NCBI RefSeq assembly: GCF_027853915.1 | Contig: NZ_JAQGLA010000006.1 | Coordinates: forward strand, 62,001-126,000 | From: Saccharopolyspora oryzae | GTDB taxonomy: Bacteria; Actinomycetota; Actinomycetes; Mycobacteriales; Pseudonocardiaceae | Direction: 5' to 3' | DNA: 64,000 nt | Shown here: piece after piece, positions 1-9,061 of the stretch | Numbering within the stretch: the first letter of the stretch is position 1 | Layout: every line of letters begins with the position of its first letter | Translations under genes and position numbers: made by a program | The notes under the pieces: model-generated | The model's input: only the letters and a program-made list of their open reading frames with translations | The model's database searches: none | Told to the model about the DNA's origin: nothing

Positions 1-514
1 AGACGATGATCCGCTCCGGCGCCGTGGCCACCGCGCGCACGCGCGCGAGGTAGTCGGCGAGCGCTTCCCGCAGCAGCGGGTGCCCCTGCGGGTCCCCGTA
101 GTCGAGGTCGTCGGCGGGGATGTCGTGCAGGGCCCGGCGGCTCGCGGCCAGCCAGTCCCGGCGCGGGAAGGCGCTGAGGTCCGGCCGCCCGGGTCGGAAG
201 TCCCAGCGCGCGGTGGGCGGCGCCGGGCTCGGCGCGTCGTCGACCGGGTCCGGCGCGGCGAGCCGATCGGCCACCGTGGTCGGCGCGCCCTGCCGGGACA
301 TCAGGAAGCCCTCGGTGATCAGCTGGTCGTAGGCGCGGGTCACGGTGCCCCGAGCGACGCCGAGGTCCTGCGCGAGGGCACGGGTGGACGGCACGCGGGA
401 ACCGGCGGGAAGACGCCCGTCGCGGATCGCGGCGCGCAGCGCCTCGGCCAACCCGCGGCTGTCCGGACGCCCCTGGTCCAAGCGCAGCTCAGCAGGGGAC
501 CATCCAACCGTCAC
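1..514 (-). CDS. MocR-type GntR/aminotransferase transcriptional regulator, N-terminal part
   Basis: The leftward frame starts at a GTG (512-514) and runs off the window edge, so only about 171 residues are visible. Residues 13-80 form a GntR winged helix: RDGRLPAGSRVPSTRALAQ, then LGVARGTVTRAYDQL. A proline-rich linker follows, then the start of a fold-type I aminotransferase domain (DYGDPQGHPLLREALADYL). This wHTH plus aminotransferase-like order is that of MocR regulators, which usually bind pyridoxal phosphate and control neighbouring metabolic genes. The pyridoxal-binding Lys lies outside the window, so the ligand is unknown. The call is firm at family level and the target is unknown. 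Confidence 0.85.
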   Translation of the reverse strand, partial: MTVGWSPAELRLDQGRPDSRGLAEALRAAIRDGRLPAGSRVPSTRALAQDLGVARGTVTRAYDQLITEGFLMSRQGAPTTVADRLAAPDPVDDAPSPAPPTARWDFRPGRPDLSAFPRRDWLAASRRALHDIPADDLDYGDPQGHPLLREALADYLARVRAVATAPERIIV

Positions 515-584
515 GCCCTCCGACCCTACGCCGGAGCAGAGGGTGACGGACGCCGACTCCGCCCCGGAGGTTGATTGATTCCGT

Positions 585-800
585 GGTCGTTTTGCGTGGC
601 GGTGCAGGTGGCGGAACCTCAGCGCCCGCCTGGACTCCGGGTGCCAACCCTGATGTATGCCAATACACGGCGGCTGGGCCGTCCTCGCCAGGCGAACGCT
701 GAGAACCCGCGGCGGTGCCGGTTGCGAGGGTGGGTTAAGCGCTGCGCGCTTGCGGCGGCCTGTGCTGGCTGGGCGCGTCGGGCGTCGCGGCTGGGGAATC
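585..800 (+). repeat. Structured intergenic repeat, copy A
   Basis: This is one of four copies of a roughly 200-bp element. The core at 611-710 is a long imperfect hairpin. Outer arms are GCGG-AAC-CTCAGCG (611-624) and CGCTGAG-AAC-CCGC (697-710), giving an AAC/AAC internal loop. Inner arms are GCCAACCC (643-650) and GGCTGGGC (672-679), the least well paired of the four copies. The tip is TGTATGCCAATACA. A second hairpin, AAGCGC-TGC-GCGCTT, lies at 737-751. The rest of the 515-916 gap holds the MocR promoter side and about 115 bp before the YbaB-like gene, with nothing else recognised. Confidence 0.85.
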
Positions 801-916
801 AAACGTCCGGTGGGTGATGATCGCTACACGTGCAGTTGTCGCTTTCCGCCCCGCTGCGGCATTCGCCGTTGGTACGGTTCGTCGCCGCAGGCAGTGCTAT
901 TCGTGGCAGGGGACTC

Positions 917-1471
917 GTGGCTGAGGACATCGGGCAGAGCATCGCGAACACCGAGCGGATGGTTCGCGAATGGCAGGAACGAGCCGAGGAGAAGGCTCAG
1001 AAGTTCGGCCAGATGCAGCAGCAGATCGAGCAGATCGTGATCACCCAGGCCTCCCGCGACGGCGCGATCCAGGTGACGGTCAACTCGAGCGGGATGCTGC
1101 AGTCCCTCCAGCTGGCGGAGAGCGCGAGCAGCCGGCCGATGGCCAAGCTCGCCGCCGAGATCATGAGCATGGTGCAGCTGGCGCAGTCCAAGGTCCCGGA
1201 CATGGTCGAGCAGGCCGTCGTCGACACCGTGGGCCTGGAGGACACCGCCGCGCAGCACCTGGTGACCCAGTCCCGGAAGTACTTCCCGGAGCCGCCGGAG
1301 GAGGAAGAAGCGCCGCAGCGCTCCGCCGGGCTGCAGGAGGTGCAGGTCTCGGTCGAGGACGACTACGAGCCGCCGAAGCGTCCACCCGAGCCGCCCCGGC
1401 AGCCGCCGCGCCGCCAGCCGGTCGACGACTTCGACGACGACGACTTCGGAAGCGGTTCGTTCCTGCGCTGA
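917..1471 (+). CDS. YbaB/EbfC-family nucleoid-associated-like protein
   Basis: The protein is 184 residues from a GTG at 917, chosen because a GGGGA ribosome site sits just upstream at 909-913; the frame stays open further upstream but without family character. Residues 1-115 match the YbaB/EbfC pattern: a charged N-terminal helix (QQQIEQIVITQASRDGAIQ), a central strand region (VTVNSSGMLQSLQLAES) and a C-terminal helix. The last 60 residues are an acidic, proline-rich tail. YbaB proteins bind DNA as dimers. In actinobacteria, divergent members often precede type VII secretion (T7SS) substrate genes, as here, 27 bp before an EspC-like gene. Its role in that setting is not established. Confidence 0.8.
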   Translation: MAEDIGQSIANTERMVREWQERAEEKAQKFGQMQQQIEQIVITQASRDGAIQVTVNSSGMLQSLQLAESASSRPMAKLAAEIMSMVQLAQSKVPDMVEQAVVDTVGLEDTAAQHLVTQSRKYFPEPPEEEEAPQRSAGLQEVQVSVEDDYEPPKRPPEPPRQPPRRQPVDDFDDDDFGSGSFLR

Positions 1472-1498
1472 AAGCCTTGACCTGGGGGAGTTTTCGCG

Positions 1499-1807
1499 AT
1501 GCCCGATGAGATGAACGTCGTCATCGAGAACCTGCGCGCCCACGCGTCCAAAGTGGACTCGGTGGTCGACCAGCTGAACGTGGCGGTCGACGCGTCGCAG
1601 CAGGTCAAGGTGGACAACGACGCCTACGGCCTGATCGGTCAGCCGTTCGCGATGCTGATCGACATGGTCGAGGGGATCGGCGTCGAGACCCTGCAGAAGG
1701 CGGTCGAGGGCATGCAGCACGTCGCCGAAGAGGTGCGCGGCGCCGCCGAGGACTACCAGTCCGTCGACGACCAGAACCGCGACCTGATCGGTGGGGTCGA
1801 GGTATGA
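1499..1807 (+). CDS. EspC-like type VII secretion protein
   Basis: This is a 102-residue, almost all-helical protein with the layout of the EspC family of ESX-associated secreted proteins (Pfam PF10824 type). The start ATG follows a strong GGGGGAG site at 1483-1489. It has no signal peptide and no cysteine, as expected for a folded helical-hairpin T7SS substrate or co-substrate. Its stop overlaps the start of the giant toxin gene by 4 bp, suggesting translational coupling. By analogy with other ESX pairs it may form a heterodimer with the helical N-terminus of that toxin; this is inferred. A second EspC-like protein lies in the ESX core at 53476. Confidence 0.75.
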   Translation: MPDEMNVVIENLRAHASKVDSVVDQLNVAVDASQQVKVDNDAYGLIGQPFAMLIDMVEGIGVETLQKAVEGMQHVAEEVRGAAEDYQSVDDQNRDLIGGVEV

Positions 1808-4800
1808 GCAATCCGCTCGTGGCCCAGTCCGAGCAGTCGGGTGACGACGGGTTCATCACCAAGGGCGACAGCTGGACCAGCGGGATCGGCATCCTCGACG
1901 CGGTCGACGGGATCTCCGAGCTCAACGACGGTTCGAACTGGGTCGAGACCGGCCTGGCGTGGGGCTCGGCGGCGCTGGAGGTCGTCGGCGCCGTTCTCGA
2001 CCCGGTCGGCACCCTGGTGTCCTACGGCGTGGGCTGGCTGATCGAGCACATCGGGCCCCTGCAGGACGCGCTGGACTGGCTCGCCGGTGACCCAGCCGGG
2101 GTTGCCGCGTACGGGCAGACCTGGGACAACGTGTCGAAGGCGGTCGGCGAGGCCGCCACCGCCTACCAGGACGCGGTGCGGTCGGACACCTCGGAGTGGA
2201 CCGGCCAGGCCGGTGAGGCCTACCGCAAGCTGGCCGCGGAGAAGGGCGAAGCCCTCGCCGGCGCCGCCAAGCTGTCCGGCACGATCAGCTCGGTCGTGAC
2301 GGTCATGGGCGAGGTCGTCGGATTCGTCCGCGACTTCGTCCAGCAACTGGTCACCGACTGCATCTCGCGCCTGATCGCCTACGCGCTCGAGGCCCTCGCG
2401 CCGCCCGTCGTCTCCTTGGCGTGGGTGGTCCCGCAGGCGGTGGGGTTCATCTCCAAGACCGTCGGCAAGATCAGCGAGGTCATCACCAAGCTGATCAAGA
2501 CGATCAGCAACGTCGCCCCGAAGCTGGCCAAGATGGCCGAGGTCTTCGGCGACGTGATGAAGGCCCTGGCCAAGATGGGCGCCAAGGGCGTCACCAAGAT
2601 CGCCAACTTCGCCGACAACGTCGACATCTCCGGCAAGGTCTCGGGGAAGATCGCGGACAAGTTCGCCGAGAGTTCCTGGAAGAAGATCGACGACGTCGCG
2701 GGTACCGACGTCGTGGGCAAGCACAAGGCGAAGTTCGGGGGGCCGGACCTGCCGGGTGGAGACTCCGGCGAGGACTCAGGTGGGGAGTCCGATTCGCCGA
2801 GCGGCGGGACTCCTCGGGGTTCCGGTGACTCGGAGACTCCGGCTGGTGGTGATGGGCAGGGTTCTCCGCGTGGCTCGGATACCGCTGGGAACGCTGAATC
2901 CGGTCGCGGGGTGGACACGGCTTCCGGTTCGGGGGATGGGCCGAGCGGGTCGTCCTCAGCGGACGGTGGAAATGACCGCACGGCGCCGGATTCCCCGCGG
3001 ACCGCGATGTCGGAGCAGTCGGCGTCAGGGGACAGCTCGGGCGGTACCGACTCGAGCAGTTCGCGTCCGGGTGGGTCTGGCACTTCTGAACCGGGCGGGT
3101 CCGTTGGCCCGGTTTCGGACGGGTCTGGTGGTTCGCACTCCGGTGGTGCCGGGCCTGATGGTGGGCACGGTTCGCCGTCGAGCAGCCCGAATCCGGGTGG
3201 CTCGCACCCCGGCGGGTCGCCTTCCGACGGTCCGAATCCCGGTGGTTCGCAGCACGGTGGGCCTGGTGGTTCGCACTCCGATGGGTCGAATCCCGGTGGT
3301 TCCCACTCGGGCGGGCCTGGTGGTTCGCACTCCGGTGGTGCTGGTCCTGACGGTGGGAGCAGCCCTCAGCCGGGTGGCCAGCACTCCGGCGGTCCGCAGC
3401 CCGGTGGCGGGAGTCCGGGGCACTCCGGTGCGTCGCCGACCGGGGCTCCGGCCTCGGGTGGGTCTGCCGGGCCGGTTGGCGGTCCTGCAGGTGGATTCGG
3501 CTCACCGGGCGGCGGTCATGGCACGGCTGCGCCGAACACCCCCGCGAGCACCACTTCGTCCAATGTGGATGCACCTGCGCGGCCATCGGATCCAGGTGTT
3601 GCGGCACCCGTGTCCGGCCCGCCGCCCACCCGCTCCGACCAGTCGACCAGCGGAGCCGCTGGCGGCGGAGTCGGCGGTGGCATGGCAGGCGGAGCCGGCG
3701 CGTCCGGAGGGGCGGGATCGACCGGCGGAGGCGCCGGACGGACCGGTTCCGGCGGGTGGACCGGAACCCCGGGAAGCCCCGGCGCAGCCGGGAGGAACGG
3801 CCCCGAGGCCGCGCGTCAGCGCGGGCCGGAGGGCCCGTCCGCGCGCGTATCGGCGAAGCCGGACGCGCCGGAGCGGCGCAGCGAGGCCGGACAGCGTCCG
3901 GCCGGTGCGAACCGTCCCGGAGGGCCGGGACGGCCCGACGGGCCGAACCCCGCGCAGCAGGCGCCATCGCGCCCGAACACGCCGCAACATCCAGGCGGCG
4001 CACCGCGTTCCGCTGCACCTGCGTCGCAGAACGGGCCAGTCAACCCCGCCCGTTCCGGGCACCCGGACGGTCCGCCGCGGCAGAACGCCCCGCAGCCCCC
4101 GGCTGGTCCAAGGCAGCAGGATGCTCCGTCACGCCCGGACGCGTCGAGGCCTAACACGCCGCAGCACCCGGGCGGTCAGCCGCGCCCTGACGCGCCCGCG
4201 CGCCCGAACGATCCGTCGCGCCCGGATGCCCGCCCCAACCAGTACCCGGACGGCCCGTCGCGCCAGCCGGCACCGCGGCCCGATGGCCCGCCCGCTCAGC
4301 ACCAGCGGTCCGACGGTCCGTCCCACTCCGACCGGTCGACGCACCCGGACGGCCCGTCCCGAACTCGCCCCGATGCCGACCCGGACGCGCCACGTCAGCG
4401 CCACCCGGAGTCCGGGCAGAACCCGAGCGGCGCCCACCCCCAGAACGCACGCCCGGACGCGCCGAACCGAAACGCGCCCACCGCGCACCAACCAGGCCCG
4501 CGCCATCCGGACGCCGGTCGCAACGAGTTCTCGCAGGTCCGCTCCGACTCGTTCTCGAACGTCAGGACCGAGGGCGACCAGCGCTGGGGCCCGGACCGCC
4601 AGCAGCCCGTCCGCGAGGAATCCCCCGGCCACCAGCCGGAACCGGCTCCGGAGCGCTCCACCGCGGAGTCCATGGCGGCCGAGCGTCCCCCGGCGGTCCC
4701 TCACGAGCACGCCTGGAACCTCAACGCGGGCTTGCACGAGCGGGTGAACGTCTCGGATGAGCTGCGGCAGAAGCTGGGCAGCGAGCCCACGGGGATCCGC

Positions 4801-7800
4801 AACACCAAGTCGGGTCTCTCGATGGTGCCGCCGCGTCCTGCTGTGCCCGGCACGCCGCGCACTCCGCTGGACCACTGGCGGGAACCGAACCCGTCCATCG
4901 ACCCGAAGCGCTACACGGTCGAGGTGCACGGCAGCCCGAACGGCGTGAGCTTCCGCGGCCAGGAGCTCTCCGCGAAGGAATTGGCCGAGATCATCAAGGG
5001 CGCACCGGGCTACAAGCCGGGCGCCCCGGTCCGCCTGCTGTCCTGCAACACCGGCGCCGACCTGCCGGACGGCTCCCCGAACTTCGCCCAGCAGCTGTCG
5101 AAGGAACTGGGCGTCGAAGTCCTCGCCCCGAAGACCAACGCGTGGGTCGACAACTTCGGCAACATGTACGCCAGCGAGTCCAGGGCGAAGCTGGACCCGA
5201 ACGGCCCCGAAGGCGTCCAAGCCACCTTCGACGAACTGGGCCAGTGGGCCAGCTTCCACCCGGACGGCACCCAAGCGGTCCACGACAGCCCCTACCCCCC
5301 GGGCCACGAACCGGAATGGGTCCGCCACGGAGCCCAAGCAGCCAACGCCGAACAACGCGGCTTGTTCGACCGCTGGAGCAAGAAGAACAAAGCCGATGAT
5401 CTAGACGAGGACTGGGCGACGAGGTACCCCGGTACTCATTCGCCACCGCAACAACAAGGCTTCCCACCCCAGCAACCGCAGCATGGGCAACCGGCGCACC
5501 TGCCGCAGGAATGGCGCCTGCCGCAAGGCCAACAGGCACCTGGCGGACCTCAGCCAGGTCAGTTCCAGCAGTGTCCGCCCCAGCAGGGCCAGTTCCAGCA
5601 GGGCGCGCCGCAGCAAGGTGCGTCCCAGTCTGCGCAATTCCAGCAAGGCCCCACGCAGCAGCCAGGTCCGTACCAGCAAGGAGCACCTCAGCCGGGCCAG
5701 CCTCAGCAGGGCCAGTTCCAGCAGGGCCAGTTCCAGCAGGGCCAGTTCCAGCAGGGCCAGTTCCAGCAGGGCGCGTCCCAGTCTGCGCAATTCCAGCAAG
5801 GTCCCGCGCAGCAGCCGGGTCCGTACCAGCAAGGAGCACCTCAGCCGGGCCAGCCTCAGCAGGGCCAGTTCCAGCCGGGCCAGTTCCAGCCGGGCGCGCC
5901 CCAGCCTGCGCAATTCCAGCAAGGTCCCGCGCAGCAGCCGGGTCCGTACCAGCAAGGAGCACCTCAACCGGGCCAGCCTCAGCCGGGCCAGTTCCAGCAA
6001 GGTCAGTTCCAGCAAGGTCAGTCTCAGCAGGGTTCGTACCAGCAACAACAAGGCGCGCCCCAGCCTGGGCAGGCCCAGCCGAGAGCACCTCAGCAAGGCC
6101 AATACCAGCCGGGGCCGGCCCAACGGGGGCAGGTCCAGCAAGGAGCCCCGCCGGCGAGCCAGCCGCTGCGCCAGCAGCCACCGGCAGGACAATCCTCTCC
6201 GGCGCCCGCGCAGCAACGACCGGACATGCCGCGCCCCGCGCAGCAGCCGCCCATACCTGCGGGGAATGCACCCCACGGCGCGCAACGCCCGCCGCTGCAG
6301 CAACAACCCGCTGCAGCGCCCAATCCGCCGGCGCAGTCTGCCCCCGATAAATCGCGCCCGGCAGCTGCTGCACCACAACCACCGGTGGCACAGCAAGCTC
6401 CGAACGTCCCGCAGCAAACGACACCACTGACGCGTCTGTCGGGCCAGCAGCGGACCGATATGAGCGGTCCTGGCGAACCGCCGCGAGCACCGCGTCCAGC
6501 GGTTCCACCAGTGGACGTCAGCGGACCACGGCTGGACAGGCCGTCTGGACAGCATGGCGTGCCGCCGGCTGGTGTCAGCGATCCGCCGAAGGCGGCCGGC
6601 CCGGCACAGCCGTTGGACGTGAGCGGTCCGCGGAAGACATCCACCGAGGTAGAAAGCCCGGCCCCGTCGCGATCCGGTGTCGGTGATTCTGCGGCGGAGC
6701 ATGCTGACCAGCCGCGGCCACCGCAGACAGCTGATAGGGAAGCGCGAGCGGATGCAACTGCTTCGCGGCCTGATCAGCCCGCGGAGAGCCGGCGGAACGA
6801 TTTCGATCCTGAGCCGTCGAAGTCCGGGCCTGGTCTCAGCGTTCGTGAGTCGTGGGCCAGGATGGATGTCGCCCCGACGCACACCTTGAGCCATCACTCC
6901 GGCGATGAAATCCCGGGAGCTTCGTCGGACAATCCGTCCAAGAGCCGCTCGGACTTCGACGGAGCGGCCGCCACTGGCGAGCCTCCGGTGCGATCCAGGA
7001 TCGAGGACTTGCTGGGAGGTTCCGACGACTCGCCCAGCGGTCCGGCTACCCACGCTCCTGACCTGGGAACGCACGCTCCGGATGTGGCTCCGCACGCGCC
7101 GGACATGCACCCGTACGACCCCGTTGCGGACATGCATGCGCCTGCGGCCGAAAGGCCCGACGCGCTCGAAGCGGTCGGTGATCAGAGCCCCAGCTTCCGG
7201 GCTACGGAGGCAGATCGCCAGGCCTACCAGGAACGCATCGAACGCAGATTGCGCGGCGCAACGTTCGAGGAGAGCGTTGCCAAGTTGCGTGCGGAGTATC
7301 CGGAAATGGCTCACCTTCCCGACGTCGAAGCGGTGGGCCTGCGCCGCTACGTGGGTGAGGACGCGATGTCGCTGAACCACGCGCTGCGTTCCATGGACAA
7401 GATGGACCTGGAGTACCTGGCCCCGGAGATCAAGGTCCTGCGCAGTGCCCTCAATCAGATGCCGGATTATGCGGGCTCTGCTGCTTACCGGAACATCAGC
7501 GTCGACCCGCAAGACCTGGACGCGCTGCTGGAGCGTTACAAGCCGGGCAGCGATGTCGTGGAAAATGCGTTCACCAGCGCCAGCAAGGACGCTCCGCTCG
7601 ACCAGTTCGGAAAGGTGGACGGCAAGCATCGGGTTCAGTTCGTCATCGAAGAGCCACGCTATGCCAAGGATCTGGAGTTCATGAACCCGGACGAGCGGGA
7701 AATCCTCTGGCCAGACGGCAATCGCTTCGAGGTCTCGAAGCAGTTCTTCGATCCTGAATCGGGTGAGTGGAAGATTCACCTGATCGACCGCGGGCGGGAG

Positions 7801-7803
7801 TGA
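1804..7803 (+). CDS. Giant T7SS polymorphic toxin with C-terminal ADP-ribosyltransferase domain
   Basis: The protein has 1999 residues. Residues 1-320 are helical, with a WXG100-like stretch (SEWTGQAGEAYRKLAAEKG), and resemble N-termini of large ESX-exported toxins. Residues 320-1000 are a Gly/Ser/His- then Pro/Arg/Asp-rich linker. Residues 1030-1160 form a compact domain with H1042 (EVHGSPNG) and C1081 (RLLSCNTG), resembling a caspase-like His/Cys peptidase pair. Residues 1200-1600 are Gln-rich tandem repeats. Residues 1795-1999 carry the marks of R-S-E ADP-ribosyltransferases: R1896 (AAYRNI), T1924-S1927 (FTSAS) and the biglutamate E1964-x-E1966 (DEREILWP). Such enzymes move ADP-ribose from NAD+ to a target protein, often onto Arg. 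ADP-ribosylglycohydrolase genes follow at once. Domain calls are from motifs; secretion and target are inferred. Confidence 0.85.
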   Translation: MSNPLVAQSEQSGDDGFITKGDSWTSGIGILDAVDGISELNDGSNWVETGLAWGSAALEVVGAVLDPVGTLVSYGVGWLIEHIGPLQDALDWLAGDPAGVAAYGQTWDNVSKAVGEAATAYQDAVRSDTSEWTGQAGEAYRKLAAEKGEALAGAAKLSGTISSVVTVMGEVVGFVRDFVQQLVTDCISRLIAYALEALAPPVVSLAWVVPQAVGFISKTVGKISEVITKLIKTISNVAPKLAKMAEVFGDVMKALAKMGAKGVTKIANFADNVDISGKVSGKIADKFAESSWKKIDDVAGTDVVGKHKAKFGGPDLPGGDSGEDSGGESDSPSGGTPRGSGDSETPAGGDGQGSPRGSDTAGNAESGRGVDTASGSGDGPSGSSSADGGNDRTAPDSPRTAMSEQSASGDSSGGTDSSSSRPGGSGTSEPGGSVGPVSDGSGGSHSGGAGPDGGHGSPSSSPNPGGSHPGGSPSDGPNPGGSQHGGPGGSHSDGSNPGGSHSGGPGGSHSGGAGPDGGSSPQPGGQHSGGPQPGGGSPGHSGASPTGAPASGGSAGPVGGPAGGFGSPGGGHGTAAPNTPASTTSSNVDAPARPSDPGVAAPVSGPPPTRSDQSTSGAAGGGVGGGMAGGAGASGGAGSTGGGAGRTGSGGWTGTPGSPGAAGRNGPEAARQRGPEGPSARVSAKPDAPERRSEAGQRPAGANRPGGPGRPDGPNPAQQAPSRPNTPQHPGGAPRSAAPASQNGPVNPARSGHPDGPPRQNAPQPPAGPRQQDAPSRPDASRPNTPQHPGGQPRPDAPARPNDPSRPDARPNQYPDGPSRQPAPRPDGPPAQHQRSDGPSHSDRSTHPDGPSRTRPDADPDAPRQRHPESGQNPSGAHPQNARPDAPNRNAPTAHQPGPRHPDAGRNEFSQVRSDSFSNVRTEGDQRWGPDRQQPVREESPGHQPEPAPERSTAESMAAERPPAVPHEHAWNLNAGLHERVNVSDELRQKLGSEPTGIRNTKSGLSMVPPRPAVPGTPRTPLDHWREPNPSIDPKRYTVEVHGSPNGVSFRGQELSAKELAEIIKGAPGYKPGAPVRLLSCNTGADLPDGSPNFAQQLSKELGVEVLAPKTNAWVDNFGNMYASESRAKLDPNGPEGVQATFDELGQWASFHPDGTQAVHDSPYPPGHEPEWVRHGAQAANAEQRGLFDRWSKKNKADDLDEDWATRYPGTHSPPQQQGFPPQQPQHGQPAHLPQEWRLPQGQQAPGGPQPGQFQQCPPQQGQFQQGAPQQGASQSAQFQQGPTQQPGPYQQGAPQPGQPQQGQFQQGQFQQGQFQQGQFQQGASQSAQFQQGPAQQPGPYQQGAPQPGQPQQGQFQPGQFQPGAPQPAQFQQGPAQQPGPYQQGAPQPGQPQPGQFQQGQFQQGQSQQGSYQQQQGAPQPGQAQPRAPQQGQYQPGPAQRGQVQQGAPPASQPLRQQPPAGQSSPAPAQQRPDMPRPAQQPPIPAGNAPHGAQRPPLQQQPAAAPNPPAQSAPDKSRPAAAAPQPPVAQQAPNVPQQTTPLTRLSGQQRTDMSGPGEPPRAPRPAVPPVDVSGPRLDRPSGQHGVPPAGVSDPPKAAGPAQPLDVSGPRKTSTEVESPAPSRSGVGDSAAEHADQPRPPQTADREARADATASRPDQPAESRRNDFDPEPSKSGPGLSVRESWARMDVAPTHTLSHHSGDEIPGASSDNPSKSRSDFDGAAATGEPPVRSRIEDLLGGSDDSPSGPATHAPDLGTHAPDVAPHAPDMHPYDPVADMHAPAAERPDALEAVGDQSPSFRATEADRQAYQERIERRLRGATFEESVAKLRAEYPEMAHLPDVEAVGLRRYVGEDAMSLNHALRSMDKMDLEYLAPEIKVLRSALNQMPDYAGSAAYRNISVDPQDLDALLERYKPGSDVVENAFTSASKDAPLDQFGKVDGKHRVQFVIEEPRYAKDLEFMNPDEREILWPDGNRFEVSKQFFDPESGEWKIHLIDRGRE
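5560..6060 (+). repeat. Gln-rich tandem coding repeats inside the toxin gene
   Basis: A 15-bp unit encoding GQFQQ is repeated four times in tandem around 5711-5770. It sits within a larger unit encoding SAQFQQGP-QQPGPYQQGAPQPGQPQ, present three times (starting near 5625, 5775 and 5900). The copies are nearly identical at the DNA level, so the array should change length by slippage or recombination. The repeats encode a flexible spacer between the His/Cys module and the ADP-ribosyltransferase domain. Confidence 0.9.
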
Positions 7804-7806
7804 GCG

Positions 7807-9045
7807 ATGGATCAGCATCAGCAGACGAATGCAGCGCTGACAGGGAAGATCGCCGAATCGTTGACTCTCGACGAGCAAGTCGTGCTGGAGACCCGCGGTC
7901 GGTCGGACACGACGACGGACCACGAGTGGCGCAACGGCGAACGCGTCATGGGGTATTGGGACGCCCAGCGCGTGCGAAGGGTCTTCGGGCGTAGCAGTGA
8001 CGAGTTCTGTCAGGAACTGCAGTACGACAAGACCATCAAGGACGCGTCCGCGTTCTACGGGATAGGCATGCACTTCCCGTTCGCGGCGTTGGAGTCCGTG
8101 CTGGCCGACGTGGTGGTGCGCGGACGGCTCTCCTCGTCGACCCAGATGACGCTGTTCTGCCTCGATGCGGTGGTTCGCACGGAGACCTGGCTGCGTCAGA
8201 CGAAGAGGCTGATCCCGCGCATGATCAGCTTGCTGGGCCTGTTGCGGTGGCTGCACACCCAGGGTGTCCCGTGGAACAGGGCTGTGACCGCAGGCATCCT
8301 CGAAGAAGTCCCCGAACCGACCGGGTGGCTGATCAAGGTCCCAGAACTCTTCGAGCGTCGCGACCCGGACCCGGTGTGCATCGAGGCGCTGTCCGCATTC
8401 GCGGAGAAAAACGTGACGGGGTGGTTCTCAAAGCCGATCAACAGAGCCCGGACGCCGTCTGCGCTACCAAGGGCGATCGCCCTGGCGGCGTGGTCGGACA
8501 TCCCGGAGCGCGTTTTCGAGCAGGCTGCCGCGAACGCATTGCTCACGCACGGGCACCCAGACGCATATCTGAGTGCGGGCGCGTATGCGGTCATGGTCAA
8601 CACCGTGCTGTCCGGGGGGACGTTGGAAGACGGCATCGAGGTGGTCGTGGACGAGCTGGCCAAGTGGCCGGATGAGAACGTCCAGCGGCTGCTGAGTTCT
8701 TGCGATCTGACCGGTCCGCCGCCCTCGCTGGGCGAGTTGTCAGCACTCGTCGAGGACGGTGCGGCTCCGAACGCGCTGGCCGTAGCTGCGGTGGTCGCGG
8801 CGCGCGACGCTGACTTCGAGTCCGCCGTGCGGCGCGCGGCGGAGGCCCTGCCCGCGGCCGCGCCGCTCGTCGGCGGGTTCCACGGTGCGCGAAACGGTGA
8901 GCAGGGATTTCCGAGGGAGTGGCTGGAACGGCTGGAGCTCCGCGACGTGATCGATCGGTTGGTCTTCGACGTCGCGGCCGTTCAAGTCGGACTGCCGGAG
9001 CGGGTATGGACGCCCGACTGGGCCGGACCCTACCCAGGGTTCTGA
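7807..9045 (+). CDS. Degenerate ADP-ribosylglycohydrolase-fold protein, probable immunity pseudoenzyme
   Basis: The protein has 412 residues and its ATG lies 3 bp after the toxin stop. It follows the ARH/DraG plan seen in its neighbours (TQMTLF, LLRWLHTQGVPWNRA, ALLTHGHPDAYLSAGAYAVMV, a closing LELRDVIDRL), so homology is clear. The metal-binding Asp pair of the usual (S/T)DDTQ motif is replaced by Ser (S109-S110-S111-T112-Q113), and the C-terminal GDxDSTG motif is missing. Hydrolysis is therefore unlikely. Its position directly behind an ADP-ribosyltransferase domain makes it the best candidate for a binding-type cognate immunity protein; that role is inferred. It could instead be a decoy substrate. 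Confidence 0.75.
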   Translation: MDQHQQTNAALTGKIAESLTLDEQVVLETRGRSDTTTDHEWRNGERVMGYWDAQRVRRVFGRSSDEFCQELQYDKTIKDASAFYGIGMHFPFAALESVLADVVVRGRLSSSTQMTLFCLDAVVRTETWLRQTKRLIPRMISLLGLLRWLHTQGVPWNRAVTAGILEEVPEPTGWLIKVPELFERRDPDPVCIEALSAFAEKNVTGWFSKPINRARTPSALPRAIALAAWSDIPERVFEQAAANALLTHGHPDAYLSAGAYAVMVNTVLSGGTLEDGIEVVVDELAKWPDENVQRLLSSCDLTGPPPSLGELSALVEDGAAPNALAVAAVVAARDADFESAVRRAAEALPAAAPLVGGFHGARNGEQGFPREWLERLELRDVIDRLVFDVAAVQVGLPERVWTPDWAGPYPGF

Positions 9046-9061
9046 GCACGGGGAGTTGGAG

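Noticed and set aside
2756-4747. A 663-codon plus-strand open frame inside the toxin gene
   Set aside because: It is an alternative frame of the Gly/Pro-rich linker, rich in Arg and without family features.
5560-6060. Possible CRISPR array
   Set aside because: The repeats are in-frame coding repeats with no unique spacers and no cas genes nearby.
5401-8256. A 951-codon minus-strand open frame
   Set aside because: It mirrors the Gln-rich repeats and ADP-ribosyltransferase region of the toxin gene; its composition is a by-product of that coding strand.
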